Below, one piece after another: positions 7,369 to 14,374 of a DNA stretch of 23,011 nucleotides; the stretch's first letter is position 1; the number at the start of each line of letters is the position of its first letter. The stretch covers positions 1 to 23,011 of the forward strand of contig DATBHO010000012.1 in assembly GCA_036557405.1 (NCBI GenBank), given 5' to 3'. This DNA is from TA-21 sp036557405. Its GTDB lineage: Archaea > Thermoproteota > Nitrososphaeria > Nitrososphaerales > Nitrososphaeraceae. A program made the position numbers and the translations under genes. The notes below the pieces were generated by a model. That model saw only the letters and a program-made list of their open reading frames with translations, was not told the DNA's origin and did not search any database.

Positions 7369-7841
7369 AAGTTTTGTTGGTCTCCTCTACTTTTTATTCC
7401 TTCTCTAATCTTCACTGCGACATCTCCAATTCTGCCCAACAGCTGTGATTGACTAAGAACTGATTTTCCCACAGCAAGCACACCGCCACATTTATCTATC
7501 ACTACCACTTCTGACCCGATATTGATATTTGAACCGAACCATTCGACATGTTTACAAAATAATGATCTTCCTTCGCTTACAAATGGAAGAGCTTCTTCTT
7601 TTGGAATTATACAGTTCTGTTTAAAATTATCGTAGTTTATCAAAATTGAAGCGCCAAAAATGGTAAGGGCAATCCCTCCATCCGATCTTAAGGTACCTAT
7701 AAGCCGGCCGTTCATTCCAAAACTCTTGATTCTTCCGGTTTTCCTAGAGTAAGAGAATGATAGTTCTCTAGGAAGAACATCTGACACACCTTTACCAAAA
7801 AGTGCATCTATGTGATAAGAAATTTTTTCATTGGGATTCAA
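7365..7841 (-). CDS. PUA-domain RNA-binding protein
   Basis: This 158-residue protein has two parts. The N-terminal half (about 1-80) has SRKTGRIKSFGMNGRLIGTL and is like the pre-PUA region of archaeal Tgt-type proteins. The PUA domain is at about 78-150: LPFVSEGRSLFCKHVEWFGS, then GSEVVVIDKCGGVLAVGKS, ending GDVAVKIREGIKS. PUA domains bind structured RNA such as tRNA or rRNA. No catalytic domain is present. It is first in the cluster with NAC and overlaps it by 4 bp. It starts at ATG, and its promoter must lie in the divergent spacer 7842-8078. Confidence 0.8.
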   Translation of the reverse strand: MNPNEKISYHIDALFGKGVSDVLPRELSFSYSRKTGRIKSFGMNGRLIGTLRSDGGIALTIFGASILINYDNFKQNCIIPKEEALPFVSEGRSLFCKHVEWFGSNINIGSEVVVIDKCGGVLAVGKSVLSQSQLLGRIGDVAVKIREGIKSRGDQQNL

Positions 7842-8078
7842 CAGTTGTTTGATTTTATTTGTTTTATGTATTTAAGACATTACCGGCAAAAAATAATATT
7901 ATAATAGGACGAAATTACTTGAATCAATAAATCTGTTAGACCTATTTATGGCAAAGCTCCACTATAAATTAATGGTCCTACATAAATTTTGTTACTAGTA
8001 AATATAATTGATTGACAGGTATTCACACCATCTATTAGAAAAAAATAAACAAGCTGGTAGTTTATCAATATACCATCT
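7842..8078. promoter_or_regulatory. Divergent promoter region between PUA/NAC and aMBF1/HflX operons
   Basis: This 237-bp A+T-rich spacer separates two divergent operons. TATA-like stretches include ataatattataata near 7894 and tttatcaatata just before the aMBF1 start. No ORF, tRNA or convincing operator was seen. Confidence 0.4.
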
Positions 8079-8489
8079 ATGACTTCTTGCGAAATTTGCG
8101 GAATTCAGATTATCGGTGATCCTTTAAGGGTCTATGTAGAAGGCAACGTACTTAGAGTATGCAGGACTTGTTCAATAAGGGGCAAACCTTCAAACGAACA
8201 GCAAAAAAATCATATTAGAGTTCCCACCAGACCAAAAAAAATTGTAATGCCCAACAGAATTACTTTCAACGACCCCACAATCCTGGTCAACAATTTTTCA
8301 GAAGTAATTCGAAAATCTAGGATGAAACAGGGACTTACACACGAACAGTTGGGACTTCTCATAAAGGAGCGGGCTTCATTGTTACGAAAAATAGAGAGTG
8401 GATCACTCAAACCTGATGATGAACTTACCAAAAAGCTGGAAAGACATTTTCGAATAAAACTATATACTGAGGTTGATTCCGGTGAATAA
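8079..8489 (+). CDS. Archaeal multiprotein bridging factor 1 (aMBF1)
   Basis: The 136-residue protein has an N-terminal zinc ribbon (Cys4 and Cys7 in CEIC, Cys28 and Cys31 in CRTC), a basic linker (RVPTRPKKIV) and a C-terminal Xre/Cro-type helix-turn-helix at about 70-130 (FSEVIRKSRMKQGLTHEQLG, ERASLLRKIESGSLKPDDEL). This is the standard aMBF1 architecture. Archaeal aMBF1 associates with the small ribosomal subunit and is linked to translation, in contrast to the eukaryotic coactivator. Its 3' end overlaps the start of HflX, so the two products are probably coupled. It starts at ATG. Confidence 0.92.
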   Translation: MTSCEICGIQIIGDPLRVYVEGNVLRVCRTCSIRGKPSNEQQKNHIRVPTRPKKIVMPNRITFNDPTILVNNFSEVIRKSRMKQGLTHEQLGLLIKERASLLRKIESGSLKPDDELTKKLERHFRIKLYTEVDSGE

Positions 8490-9573
8490 ACCTACTATAC
8501 TTATCACTTACCCTGCAGAACACATCACTAGTGAAGCAAAGTCATTAGCAGAATCTGCAGGTTATTCTGTAGTGCGTATTGTGACTCAGAAACATTTAAC
8601 AAGATCAAAGTTTGGCATCGGAAAAGGAAAAGCTGACGAAGTAAGGGAATTGATTAATTCTTTGAATATTGAGTTTGTAATCTTTGATGAAATATTAAAA
8701 CCGACCCAACAATATAATTTGGCAAAACTGTGTGAAACAGATATTATTGATAGGGAGAAACTAATTCTTGAAATCTTTAGGCTGAGATCTAATAATGAAG
8801 AGTCTAAAATTCAGATAAAGCTTGCTGAACTGCATTATGAGGCTGTAAGGGTCAAAGAGAAGGTGAGACTTGCGAAGAGGGGCGAACAACCGGGCTTTTT
8901 CGGGTTAGGCAAATACGACGCAGATGTTCACTTACTTGACATAAAAAGAAGGATTTCTGTTCTAAGAAAAAAACTCGTAAAGGAAGAGAAGAGAAAATTT
9001 TTACAAAGAACTGGTAGGGCAAGATCTGGATTTCCAACTGTATCAATTATTGGATACACCTCTGTTGGAAAAACAACTCTCTTTAATCTACTAACAGGAG
9101 AAACAAAATTAGTGGGTATGGAATTGTTTACGACTCTCTCAACCTCTAGCAGAATCGTGAATATAAAGGGAGATAAAATAATGTTTTCTGATACAGTAGG
9201 ATTCATAAGTAAACTGCCCGCCTATATGATAGATGCTTTTAAATCAACCCTACAAGAATTAATTTTTTCAAATATTATTCTACTGGTGTTAGATATAAGT
9301 CAAAGTTACGAAATGTTAAAAAAACAATTATCAAGTAGTTTCACTGTCTTGATTCACTTGAGAGTATCAATCGCAAAGATAATTTATGTATTCAATAAAA
9401 TCGATCTCGTAAACCTTGAAGATGCAAGAGACAAGTGTAAGAAACTTGGAATATTGAATCCAAGCAATAACGACACCGTCATGATATCATCAAAGTCAGG
9501 GATGAATGTTGATGTTCTCCTCGAAACTATTCTATCCAAAATGTACGTCAGCACGATGAAGGTAGATAATTAA
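8482..9573 (+). CDS. hflX: HflX-family ribosome-associated GTPase
   Basis: Start choice: GTG 8482 gives VNKPTILITYPAEH, a good first strand; a TTG three codons earlier (8473) is the alternative. The N-terminal HflX domain includes FGIGKGKADEVREL (like the family's G.GK..E box). A helical hairpin follows, with RGEQPGFFGLGKYDADVH, the archaeal form of the linker. The G domain has G1 GYTSVGKTT, G3 DTVGF, G4 NKID and G5 SSKSG. HflX splits stalled ribosomes in bacteria, and a similar rescue or heat-stress role is inferred. It overlaps the aMBF1 end by 8 bp and its TAA overlaps the Trm56 ATG (TAATG), so it forms a tight three-gene operon. Confidence 0.93.
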   Translation: MNKPTILITYPAEHITSEAKSLAESAGYSVVRIVTQKHLTRSKFGIGKGKADEVRELINSLNIEFVIFDEILKPTQQYNLAKLCETDIIDREKLILEIFRLRSNNEESKIQIKLAELHYEAVRVKEKVRLAKRGEQPGFFGLGKYDADVHLLDIKRRISVLRKKLVKEEKRKFLQRTGRARSGFPTVSIIGYTSVGKTTLFNLLTGETKLVGMELFTTLSTSSRIVNIKGDKIMFSDTVGFISKLPAYMIDAFKSTLQELIFSNIILLVLDISQSYEMLKKQLSSSFTVLIHLRVSIAKIIYVFNKIDLVNLEDARDKCKKLGILNPSNNDTVMISSKSGMNVDVLLETILSKMYVSTMKVDN

Positions 9574-10118
9574 TGTCAATTGCAGTTCTTAGATTGGGGC
9601 ACAGACTTGTAAGGGACGATCGCACTACCACTCACGTTGCGTTGGTATCAAGAGCTTTTGGTTGTAAAAAGATTTTCATGACTGAGGTTGATGATACTAT
9701 CCTAGGGACAATAGCAAAAGTGTGCCTTGATTGGGGCGGCTCTGGTGATTTTGACATTGAAATTGTTCAGGATTGGAAATCATTGATGCACTCATGGAAG
9801 GAGAACAATGGGATAATTGTTCATCTGACCATGTATGGATTGAATATAGAGGAGGCATCACTTGACTTTGGATCAGATAGGAATGTATTGATAGTAATCG
9901 GAGCTAGTAAGGTACCTCGAGAGGTTTATTCTATGGCAGATATGAATATAGCAATAGGAAATCAACCACATTCGGAGATTGCTGCGTTAGCTATATTTTT
10001 GGATAGATTTTACGACGGGAAAGAATTGGTCCATTCATTCCAGAATGCAAAAATGACAATTATACCAACCTCACATGGTAAGAGAGTTAAAATAAGAAAA
10101 CTAAAAAAGTCAAGTTAA
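9573..10118 (+). CDS. tRNA (cytidine(56)-2'-O)-methyltransferase Trm56
   Basis: This 181-residue SPOUT-class enzyme has the COG1303 signature start IAVLRLGHRLVRDDRTTTHV. Its middle reads GIIVHLTMYGLNIEEA, and the knot region is NVLIVIGASKVPREVYSMAD followed by IGNQPHSEIAALAIFLDRFY. It methylates the 2'-OH of C56 in the T-loop of archaeal tRNAs using S-adenosylmethionine. All three tRNAs in this window have UUCAAAU T-loops containing that cytidine. The ATG overlaps the HflX stop codon. It lies 58 bp upstream of a tRNA-Leu gene. The call is confident; no oddity was seen. Confidence 0.93.
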   Translation: MSIAVLRLGHRLVRDDRTTTHVALVSRAFGCKKIFMTEVDDTILGTIAKVCLDWGGSGDFDIEIVQDWKSLMHSWKENNGIIVHLTMYGLNIEEASLDFGSDRNVLIVIGASKVPREVYSMADMNIAIGNQPHSEIAALAIFLDRFYDGKELVHSFQNAKMTIIPTSHGKRVKIRKLKKSS

Positions 10119-10140
10119 GTTTGTTGTAAATGATCCTTCA

Positions 10141-10150
10141 ATTACTTAAA
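10141..10150 (+). promoter_or_regulatory. Likely TATA box for tRNA-Leu
   Basis: The stretch attacttaaa lies 27-36 nt upstream of the tRNA 5' end at 10177, the usual spacing for an archaeal box A element. Confidence 0.45.
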
Positions 10151-10176
10151 TGAGGGGAACTAGGCTGAATATCCAT

Positions 10177-10298
10177 GCGGGGGTTGCCAAGCTTGGTCAA
10201 AGGCGTGAGATTGATTCAGACACGATGCTCAGAAGAAATGATCAGACTGGGAAACCTCATCCCGTAGGGGTTCGTGGGTTCAAATCCCATCCCCCGCA
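10177..10298 (+). tRNA. tRNA-Leu(CAG) with two introns
   Basis: The acceptor stem GCGGGGG/CCCCCGC with discriminator A, the D-arm GCC/GGC, the long variable arm UCCC-GUA-GGGG and the T-arm GUGGG-UUCAAAU-CCCAU give a class II tRNA. No single insert leaves a Leu anticodon. Removing two does: 10210-10226 (17 nt, at about 30/31 inside the anticodon stem) and 10234-10253 (20 nt, at the canonical 37/38). The exon piece 10227-10233 then yields UGAGG-CUCAGAA-CCUCA, a perfect 5-bp stem with a 7-nt loop and anticodon CAG at 10230-10232. The mature length is 84 nt plus the discriminator. Leu identity is supported by A73 and the D-loop and variable arm. Exact splice points could shift by one or two bases. 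Confidence 0.85.
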
Positions 10299-10593
10299 TT
10301 CGTTGCACCTTATCTCAAAAATAGAAAAGATACACAGAAAGACATTAATCTGTTGTACTAGCCATTAAGTTTGAACCTATCTACGTTGGAATGGAGGATA
10401 CTGTGATAAATTTGAATGTGAAACTGCGTTAAGCTCAGAAGCCCTGACTAATGGCATAGGTGAACCTCTATTTCTGAATTAACATCCTTTCATTTCCTTC
10501 AAAATTTTCTTCGATTTAATTGTCCAGTTTGACTGTTGTTCGTTAAATTTGAATAGAGACAGAGATATATTTGCCCAATTTCAATTTGCTACT
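10299..10593. other. Intergenic spacer between two tRNA genes
   Basis: About 295 bp with no supported ORF. A GTGATAA at about 10402 and a CTGA at about 10444 loosely recall C and D boxes, but spacing and inner boxes do not fit a C/D sRNA. Otherwise nothing was seen apart from the TATA box of the downstream tRNA. Confidence 0.4.
10564..10572 (+). promoter_or_regulatory. TATA box for initiator tRNA-Met
   Basis: The stretch gatatattt lies 22-30 nt upstream of the tRNA 5' end at 10594, a good match to archaeal box A spacing. Confidence 0.55.
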
Positions 10594-10712
10594 AGCGGGG
10601 TGGGGAAGCCAGATATCATAGGCTAAGTTATCCCGGCGGGCTCATAACCCGCAGAGCGGTTACCATTTAGATTGAAACTTGATGGCCGTAAGTTCAAATC
10701 AACCCCCCGCTA
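10594..10712 (+). tRNA. Initiator tRNA-Met(CAU) with two introns
   Basis: Archaeal initiator hallmarks are clear: A1:U72 (AGCGGGG/CCCCGCU), and the anticodon arm GCGGG-CUCAUAA-CCCGC with three G:C pairs next to the loop (anticodon 10643-10645). The rest fits only if two inserts are removed. One lies in the D-loop: 10613-10626, about 14 nt, ends uncertain by 1-2 nt, restoring GGGAAGCCAG-GUUAUCCC. The other is inside the T-stem: 10662-10691, 30 nt, at about 52/53, restoring GGUUG-UUCAAAU-CAACC. Without the second removal the T-loop has no pairing stem. Both positions are non-canonical. The gene is presumably essential, so splicing must be efficient. Confidence 0.87.
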
Positions 10713-10758
10713 CACACATTTGCTTATTCCATCCATCTTAATGGTAACTAAAATTTTC

Positions 10759-12120
10759 TCAAAATAATTTGAACCACTCGGCATGTAAAGGTCTGTTAAT
10801 ATTCGGAATACAAGCATATGTTTTTTCCATTCCAAATCTATGTAATGGTTTTGTCAAATGTCTGTGTGCTTTTAGATCCGGTTGATAAAAACCTAACTGT
10901 ATATCTCGATTTTTAGTAACACGTATTTTCATGCTTTTTTTATCTCCACATTTTTTGCATTGAAATCCCTTATTTTTACCCTCAGATTTCATTCTTTTTC
11001 CACATTTGGTACATAATGGATTGATAGTTACCATTTCATTGACAATTTTTAAAATTGAGAGATACTCGACGTTCAGAATACTTGAACTATGCGGATCTTT
11101 CTTACTAACTCCTACTCCAATATCTATCTCATCTCCCTCTATTAATTTTGAAGCAATATTTCCAAGACCGGTAGGTTCGTACACTGCTACAGGGTATTTC
11201 ATATTACTAAAGTCAGATACTTCAAACAAAACATGTCCTCCACGTATAGTATTTGGTTGTTTTGTAACCCTGCACCTAACATATCCCGCCTTATGGATTG
11301 CAATTTTATTTAAAGACAAGGCATTTTGAAGATGCATATTGGTACCTTGGTTAGTCCTGAATACCATATACCCTTCAAGTTTTTCAATAGGTAAGACATA
11401 ATACAGCGCTTTAATGACCGTAGAAGGATTCTCTCCTCTAATTCCGCAATAGACTGGATCAGGACCATGTGGCGTAATCAGTACTCTGTCATGAATTCTA
11501 TCAAAATTATTAAAAGTAAATGGATGAGTATCTACACTTATTTTTGATACTTTGGATTTGTCTATTTTTCTAGGTGAGCCTTGAAATACTTCTTTCCTGT
11601 ATGCAATGGCCTCGTATGTGTGATCCCCCTCTAATAAAGCACCAATTGATGCTAGAGCACCAATTATCCCAAGTCCTTCTCCGTATTTGAAAATATGTAT
11701 CGAAAGGTGTGAGGCTAATTTCTCGGCATCTTCTATCTTCAGCACATCATACAATGCCTTAGCGCTGAACTGCCTAAGAGAAAGTGGAATTGTATCACTC
11801 TCAAATATTGCCAACCCTGGATTAGCACCATTGTGGATATCTGATTCTAATTTGACAATTTTTGTCAAGTATTCAATTATTTGACAAGGCTGACTCGTTC
11901 TGATCCTCAGACATATTCCCCCATTTCCTCTTGTTTTCCAAGGAATATTCGGATTTAGTCTAACAAGTAGTGGGTAATCAATGAATTCAGAATCCAATTC
12001 ACTTGTTAACTTGGAAGTTATCTTAAACGCTAAGTTAGTAGTACACCTTCCAGAATAGGAATCGGTATCATCAAATCCTATGTGGAGAACTTTGGAATTC
12101 ATCGTACCATGATTTAACAT
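10759..12120 (-). CDS. tiaS: tRNA(Ile2) 2-agmatinylcytidine synthetase TiaS
   Basis: TiaS uses ATP and agmatine to make agmatidine at C34 of tRNA-Ile(CAU), so that it reads AUA instead of AUG. The sequence shows the family start LHIGFDDTDSYSGRCTT (about 12-28), NIPWKTRGNGGICLRI, GEGLGIIGALASIGALL, and HDRVLITPHGPDPVYCGIRG. An OB-fold-like region follows (GHVLFEVSDF, YEPTGLGNIA). Near the C-terminus is a zinc ribbon (CTKCGKRM then CKKCG). At 453 residues it is the usual length. The reading starts at ATG 12120; ATG 12102 (MNSKVLHIGF) is an equally good start. It faces the initiator tRNA-Met gene, whose CAU anticodon TiaS must avoid modifying; the adjacency may be chance. Confidence 0.95.
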   Translation of the reverse strand: MLNHGTMNSKVLHIGFDDTDSYSGRCTTNLAFKITSKLTSELDSEFIDYPLLVRLNPNIPWKTRGNGGICLRIRTSQPCQIIEYLTKIVKLESDIHNGANPGLAIFESDTIPLSLRQFSAKALYDVLKIEDAEKLASHLSIHIFKYGEGLGIIGALASIGALLEGDHTYEAIAYRKEVFQGSPRKIDKSKVSKISVDTHPFTFNNFDRIHDRVLITPHGPDPVYCGIRGENPSTVIKALYYVLPIEKLEGYMVFRTNQGTNMHLQNALSLNKIAIHKAGYVRCRVTKQPNTIRGGHVLFEVSDFSNMKYPVAVYEPTGLGNIASKLIEGDEIDIGVGVSKKDPHSSSILNVEYLSILKIVNEMVTINPLCTKCGKRMKSEGKNKGFQCKKCGDKKSMKIRVTKNRDIQLGFYQPDLKAHRHLTKPLHRFGMEKTYACIPNINRPLHAEWFKLF

Positions 12121-12327
12121 ATTATCGAGGATTTCACAATTGTAGAAGCGATATTAATTCTATTCAACATTAAAGTCAAAATATTAATAACAATATTTTA
12201 CACATGAGTTAAAAATTATAAAAATATCGTGTAAATACAGGCTGTCTAAAAGGTGAAATAAGATTATCAAAATCAAATAATATACTTGACAATAAACTAT
12301 GTGCCCTTAGATATTTGTAATTGATTC
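12121..12327. promoter_or_regulatory. Divergent spacer between TiaS and a secreted protein
   Basis: About 207 bp, very A+T-rich, with a TATA-like ataatatac near 12279 for the rightward gene. No ORF or RNA was recognised. Confidence 0.35.
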
Positions 12328-13212
12328 ATGAAAATTATCCCTGTTACTTATCTCCTGTTTATTCTATTTTTGGCTTTCTTTTTCCAATCTGAGCCTTCAA
12401 TCATTTACCCTTCATCGGTATCCGCACTTGCATCGTACCAGAATCACATAAGATATGACAAATTTGGAATAAGAGAAATTTATCCAACGAAAGAAAATGG
12501 TAGAGAATGGTACGTGAATATGGAAAATCCAAAGGATGATCAAAATTTATCAATCACTTTTAACCCAAATCTTACTAGACAAGTAGATGGTTCATGGAGA
12601 ATCTCTGTCCCAGTTGTAAGGATGAATGTAAAGACATTGGAGGGAGAGACAAATTGGAGAAACGTGGAGATGACAGGTTATGTAAAGATTGTTTCAGTAA
12701 TTGAAAATAGCAGCAATAAAGTGATAGAAAATGATTTAACATGGTATGCTAGAGGTGGAAAACATAATCCAGAATTCCCATGCGAGGCAACTGCCTATAT
12801 GGGAGGACTTTATGACAATGGTAAGGTAGGCTGGAAGAAAGAATTATGGTTTGTAGGGGGATACACAGATGAAAAACAATCCAACAAAGTTACAAACTCA
12901 CTAGTCGATAGGTGGATTGGATGGAAGGTAGTAATTTATAATATTAACAATAATTCTGAAGTAAAGTTAGAATCCTATTTGGATAATACGAATTCCAACT
13001 ATTGGGTCAAAGTTACGAATTTGGTTGATGATGGAGGATGGTACGCAAAAATGCCGGACTCAAATTTTTTTGCCGCAGGATGTTACAAAGATAAGGACTC
13101 AATTATAACTAATTCAGGATCGACAGCTACCTTTAGATCTGATAACCTAATTTGGGATTTTAAGAATTTGAGTATTAGAGAAATCGAGCCGGGTCTATCT
13201 ACTTTTCAATGA
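12328..13212 (+). CDS. Secreted beta-rich (concanavalin-like) protein
   Basis: The 294-residue protein starts with a clear signal peptide: MKIIP, then a hydrophobic core TYLLFILFLAFFFQS and a likely cleavage after SVSALA near residue 35. The rest is rich in beta strands and Trp/Tyr/Gly: EIYPTKENGREWYVNMENP, RGGKHNPEFPCEATAYMGG, GWKKELWFVGGYTD, VDRWIGWKVVIYNI, SNYWVKVTNLVDDGGWYAK. The pattern resembles a concanavalin A-like jelly roll as found in carbohydrate-binding or lyase proteins, but no catalytic motif can be assigned. Two Cys residues (CEA and GCY) could form a disulphide. It is probably exported to the cell surface and acts on, or binds, extracellular material. It is a single gene with its own promoter. 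Confidence 0.6.
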   Translation: MKIIPVTYLLFILFLAFFFQSEPSIIYPSSVSALASYQNHIRYDKFGIREIYPTKENGREWYVNMENPKDDQNLSITFNPNLTRQVDGSWRISVPVVRMNVKTLEGETNWRNVEMTGYVKIVSVIENSSNKVIENDLTWYARGGKHNPEFPCEATAYMGGLYDNGKVGWKKELWFVGGYTDEKQSNKVTNSLVDRWIGWKVVIYNINNNSEVKLESYLDNTNSNYWVKVTNLVDDGGWYAKMPDSNFFAAGCYKDKDSIITNSGSTATFRSDNLIWDFKNLSIREIEPGLSTFQ

Positions 13213-13357
13213 TAATTTAATTATCTTTGATATATTATAGATAGCGAGCATGTGATCCCAGTTTCTCAAAAAGAGTATCACATTAAATCAATACTTGGTA
13301 AATTCATACATTATAAATCAAATGAATCTAAACGCTATTCTATGCAAGATGGGGTTA

Positions 13358-13795
13358 TTAACTTGAACATTCTTCCTGCTTGGCATATCGATTGATAAAA
13401 TTGTCTATTTCTGTTTTTATTTTATGCTTAGCAAAAATACCAATTATTGCCCCAATTTTTCCAAATTTAATATCTGCGTCAATCTTTATTTCTGTCATTG
13501 AATTAGATTTTGAATTTAACTCTATCAGAAGAATTGTTCCCTTAGTATCCCCATCGATAATTTCACTTCTGAGCAATTTGTTCGGTTCCAGAACATGTTT
13601 TACTTTCTGCTTTATTTCTTTCCCTGAAATGGAAACGATCTCTTCTGTTAGTATGTAATTATCTGATTGTTCCAAAATTTTGAATGACTTGTATTTGTCC
13701 GGAAATAGATTTGGCAGTTTATCTATTTCCTTAATTATAGAAAAAACTTTATCCCTTGGTAATTTGACAATTTTCGATGATACTACTCTAACCAT
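13358..13795 (-). CDS. START/SRPBCC-fold (COQ10-like) protein
   Basis: The 145-residue protein has the helix-grip layout. It has a first strand VRVVSSKIVKLPRDKVFSII (ligand-pocket entrance helix with D and P), then LPNLFPDKYKSFKILEQSDN, strands YILTEEIVSI, KQKVKHVLEPNKLLRSEII and GTILLIELNSKSNSMTEIKI, and a long C-terminal helix IKTEIDNFINRYAKQ. Such proteins bind hydrophobic ligands such as lipids or quinones; the ligand is unknown. It is divergent from a second SRPBCC gene 84 bp away, with a tandem repeat in the spacer between them. It starts at ATG 13795. Confidence 0.78.
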   Translation of the reverse strand: MVRVVSSKIVKLPRDKVFSIIKEIDKLPNLFPDKYKSFKILEQSDNYILTEEIVSISGKEIKQKVKHVLEPNKLLRSEIIDGDTKGTILLIELNSKSNSMTEIKIDADIKFGKIGAIIGIFAKHKIKTEIDNFINRYAKQEECSS

Positions 13796-13840
13796 GAACG
13801 GTTTAAGATTTCATGATTTTTAAACAATATGTTTCTACAT

Positions 13841-13864
13841 ATGCGTTCTAATATGCGTTCTAAT
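13841..13864. repeat. Two tandem copies of a 12-bp unit in a divergent promoter
   Basis: The unit atgcgttctaat occurs twice head to tail with no gap. It lies between the starts of two divergent START/SRPBCC genes, 46 bp from one and 15-30 bp from the other, so it may be an operator that controls one or both genes. Confidence 0.6.
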
Positions 13865-13893
13865 AATTCATCTCATGGGTGATAATAATAAAT

Positions 13894-14367
13894 ATGAAAT
13901 GCTTTTGCTATGAATTTGATGTAAATTCTAACATAGATAAAGTTTGGGAATTCTATACCGATGTAAGACATCTGGAGGTAGTTAGTCCTAGCGACATAAA
14001 ACTGAAAATAATCAAAACTTCTGACAACATATTAAAAAAAGGTACGGTAGCTTGTTTTTCTGGAAAAATAATCATCAGTGCGCAATGGTGCTCTAAAATA
14101 ACCTTTTTCGAAAAATATGGATATATTGATGAAATGATACCAAAGGAAAATTTTAGACCGCCATTTCAAATATGGAAACATGAGCATACATTCGAGGAGA
14201 TTGCACAATCCAGAACAAGAGTTATTGATAAAATTGAGTTTAAATTACCCTTTGGATCTATGGGGAGGATATTTGAATTTTACGTTGGGTTTAAACTTCA
14301 AAAGATTTTCGATCATAGGAAACGAGCGACATTAAAATTTCTTGAAAAGTCTGAATCTGGCAACTGA
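13894..14367 (+). CDS. START/SRPBCC-fold ligand-binding protein
   Basis: The ATG at 13894 (MKCFCYEFDVNSNIDKVW) is preferred; a GTG 15 bp earlier (13879) only adds MIIIN. The protein has the polyketide cyclase/dehydrase pattern: a first strand FCYEFDV, helix SNIDKVWEFYTDVRHLEVV, PSDIKLKIIKTS, then KKGTVACFSGKIIISAQW, the central EMIPKENFRPPFQIWKHEHTF, and a C-terminal helix FKLQKIFDHRKRATLKFLEK. Similar proteins handle lipids, aromatic compounds or heme. It ends 7 bp from the convergent MFS gene. Two SRPBCC genes back to back suggest a shared physiological role, but they are not close copies of each other. Confidence 0.78.
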   Translation: MKCFCYEFDVNSNIDKVWEFYTDVRHLEVVSPSDIKLKIIKTSDNILKKGTVACFSGKIIISAQWCSKITFFEKYGYIDEMIPKENFRPPFQIWKHEHTFEEIAQSRTRVIDKIEFKLPFGSMGRIFEFYVGFKLQKIFDHRKRATLKFLEKSESGN

Positions 14368-14374
14368 ATTGAAT

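Noticed and set aside
10150..10368. 72-codon ORF
   Set aside because: It spans the tRNA-Leu gene; the RNA structure explains the sequence.
10402..10448. Possible C/D box sRNA between the tRNA genes
   Set aside because: GTGATAA and CTGA are present, but the inner D' and C' boxes and guide spacing do not fit.
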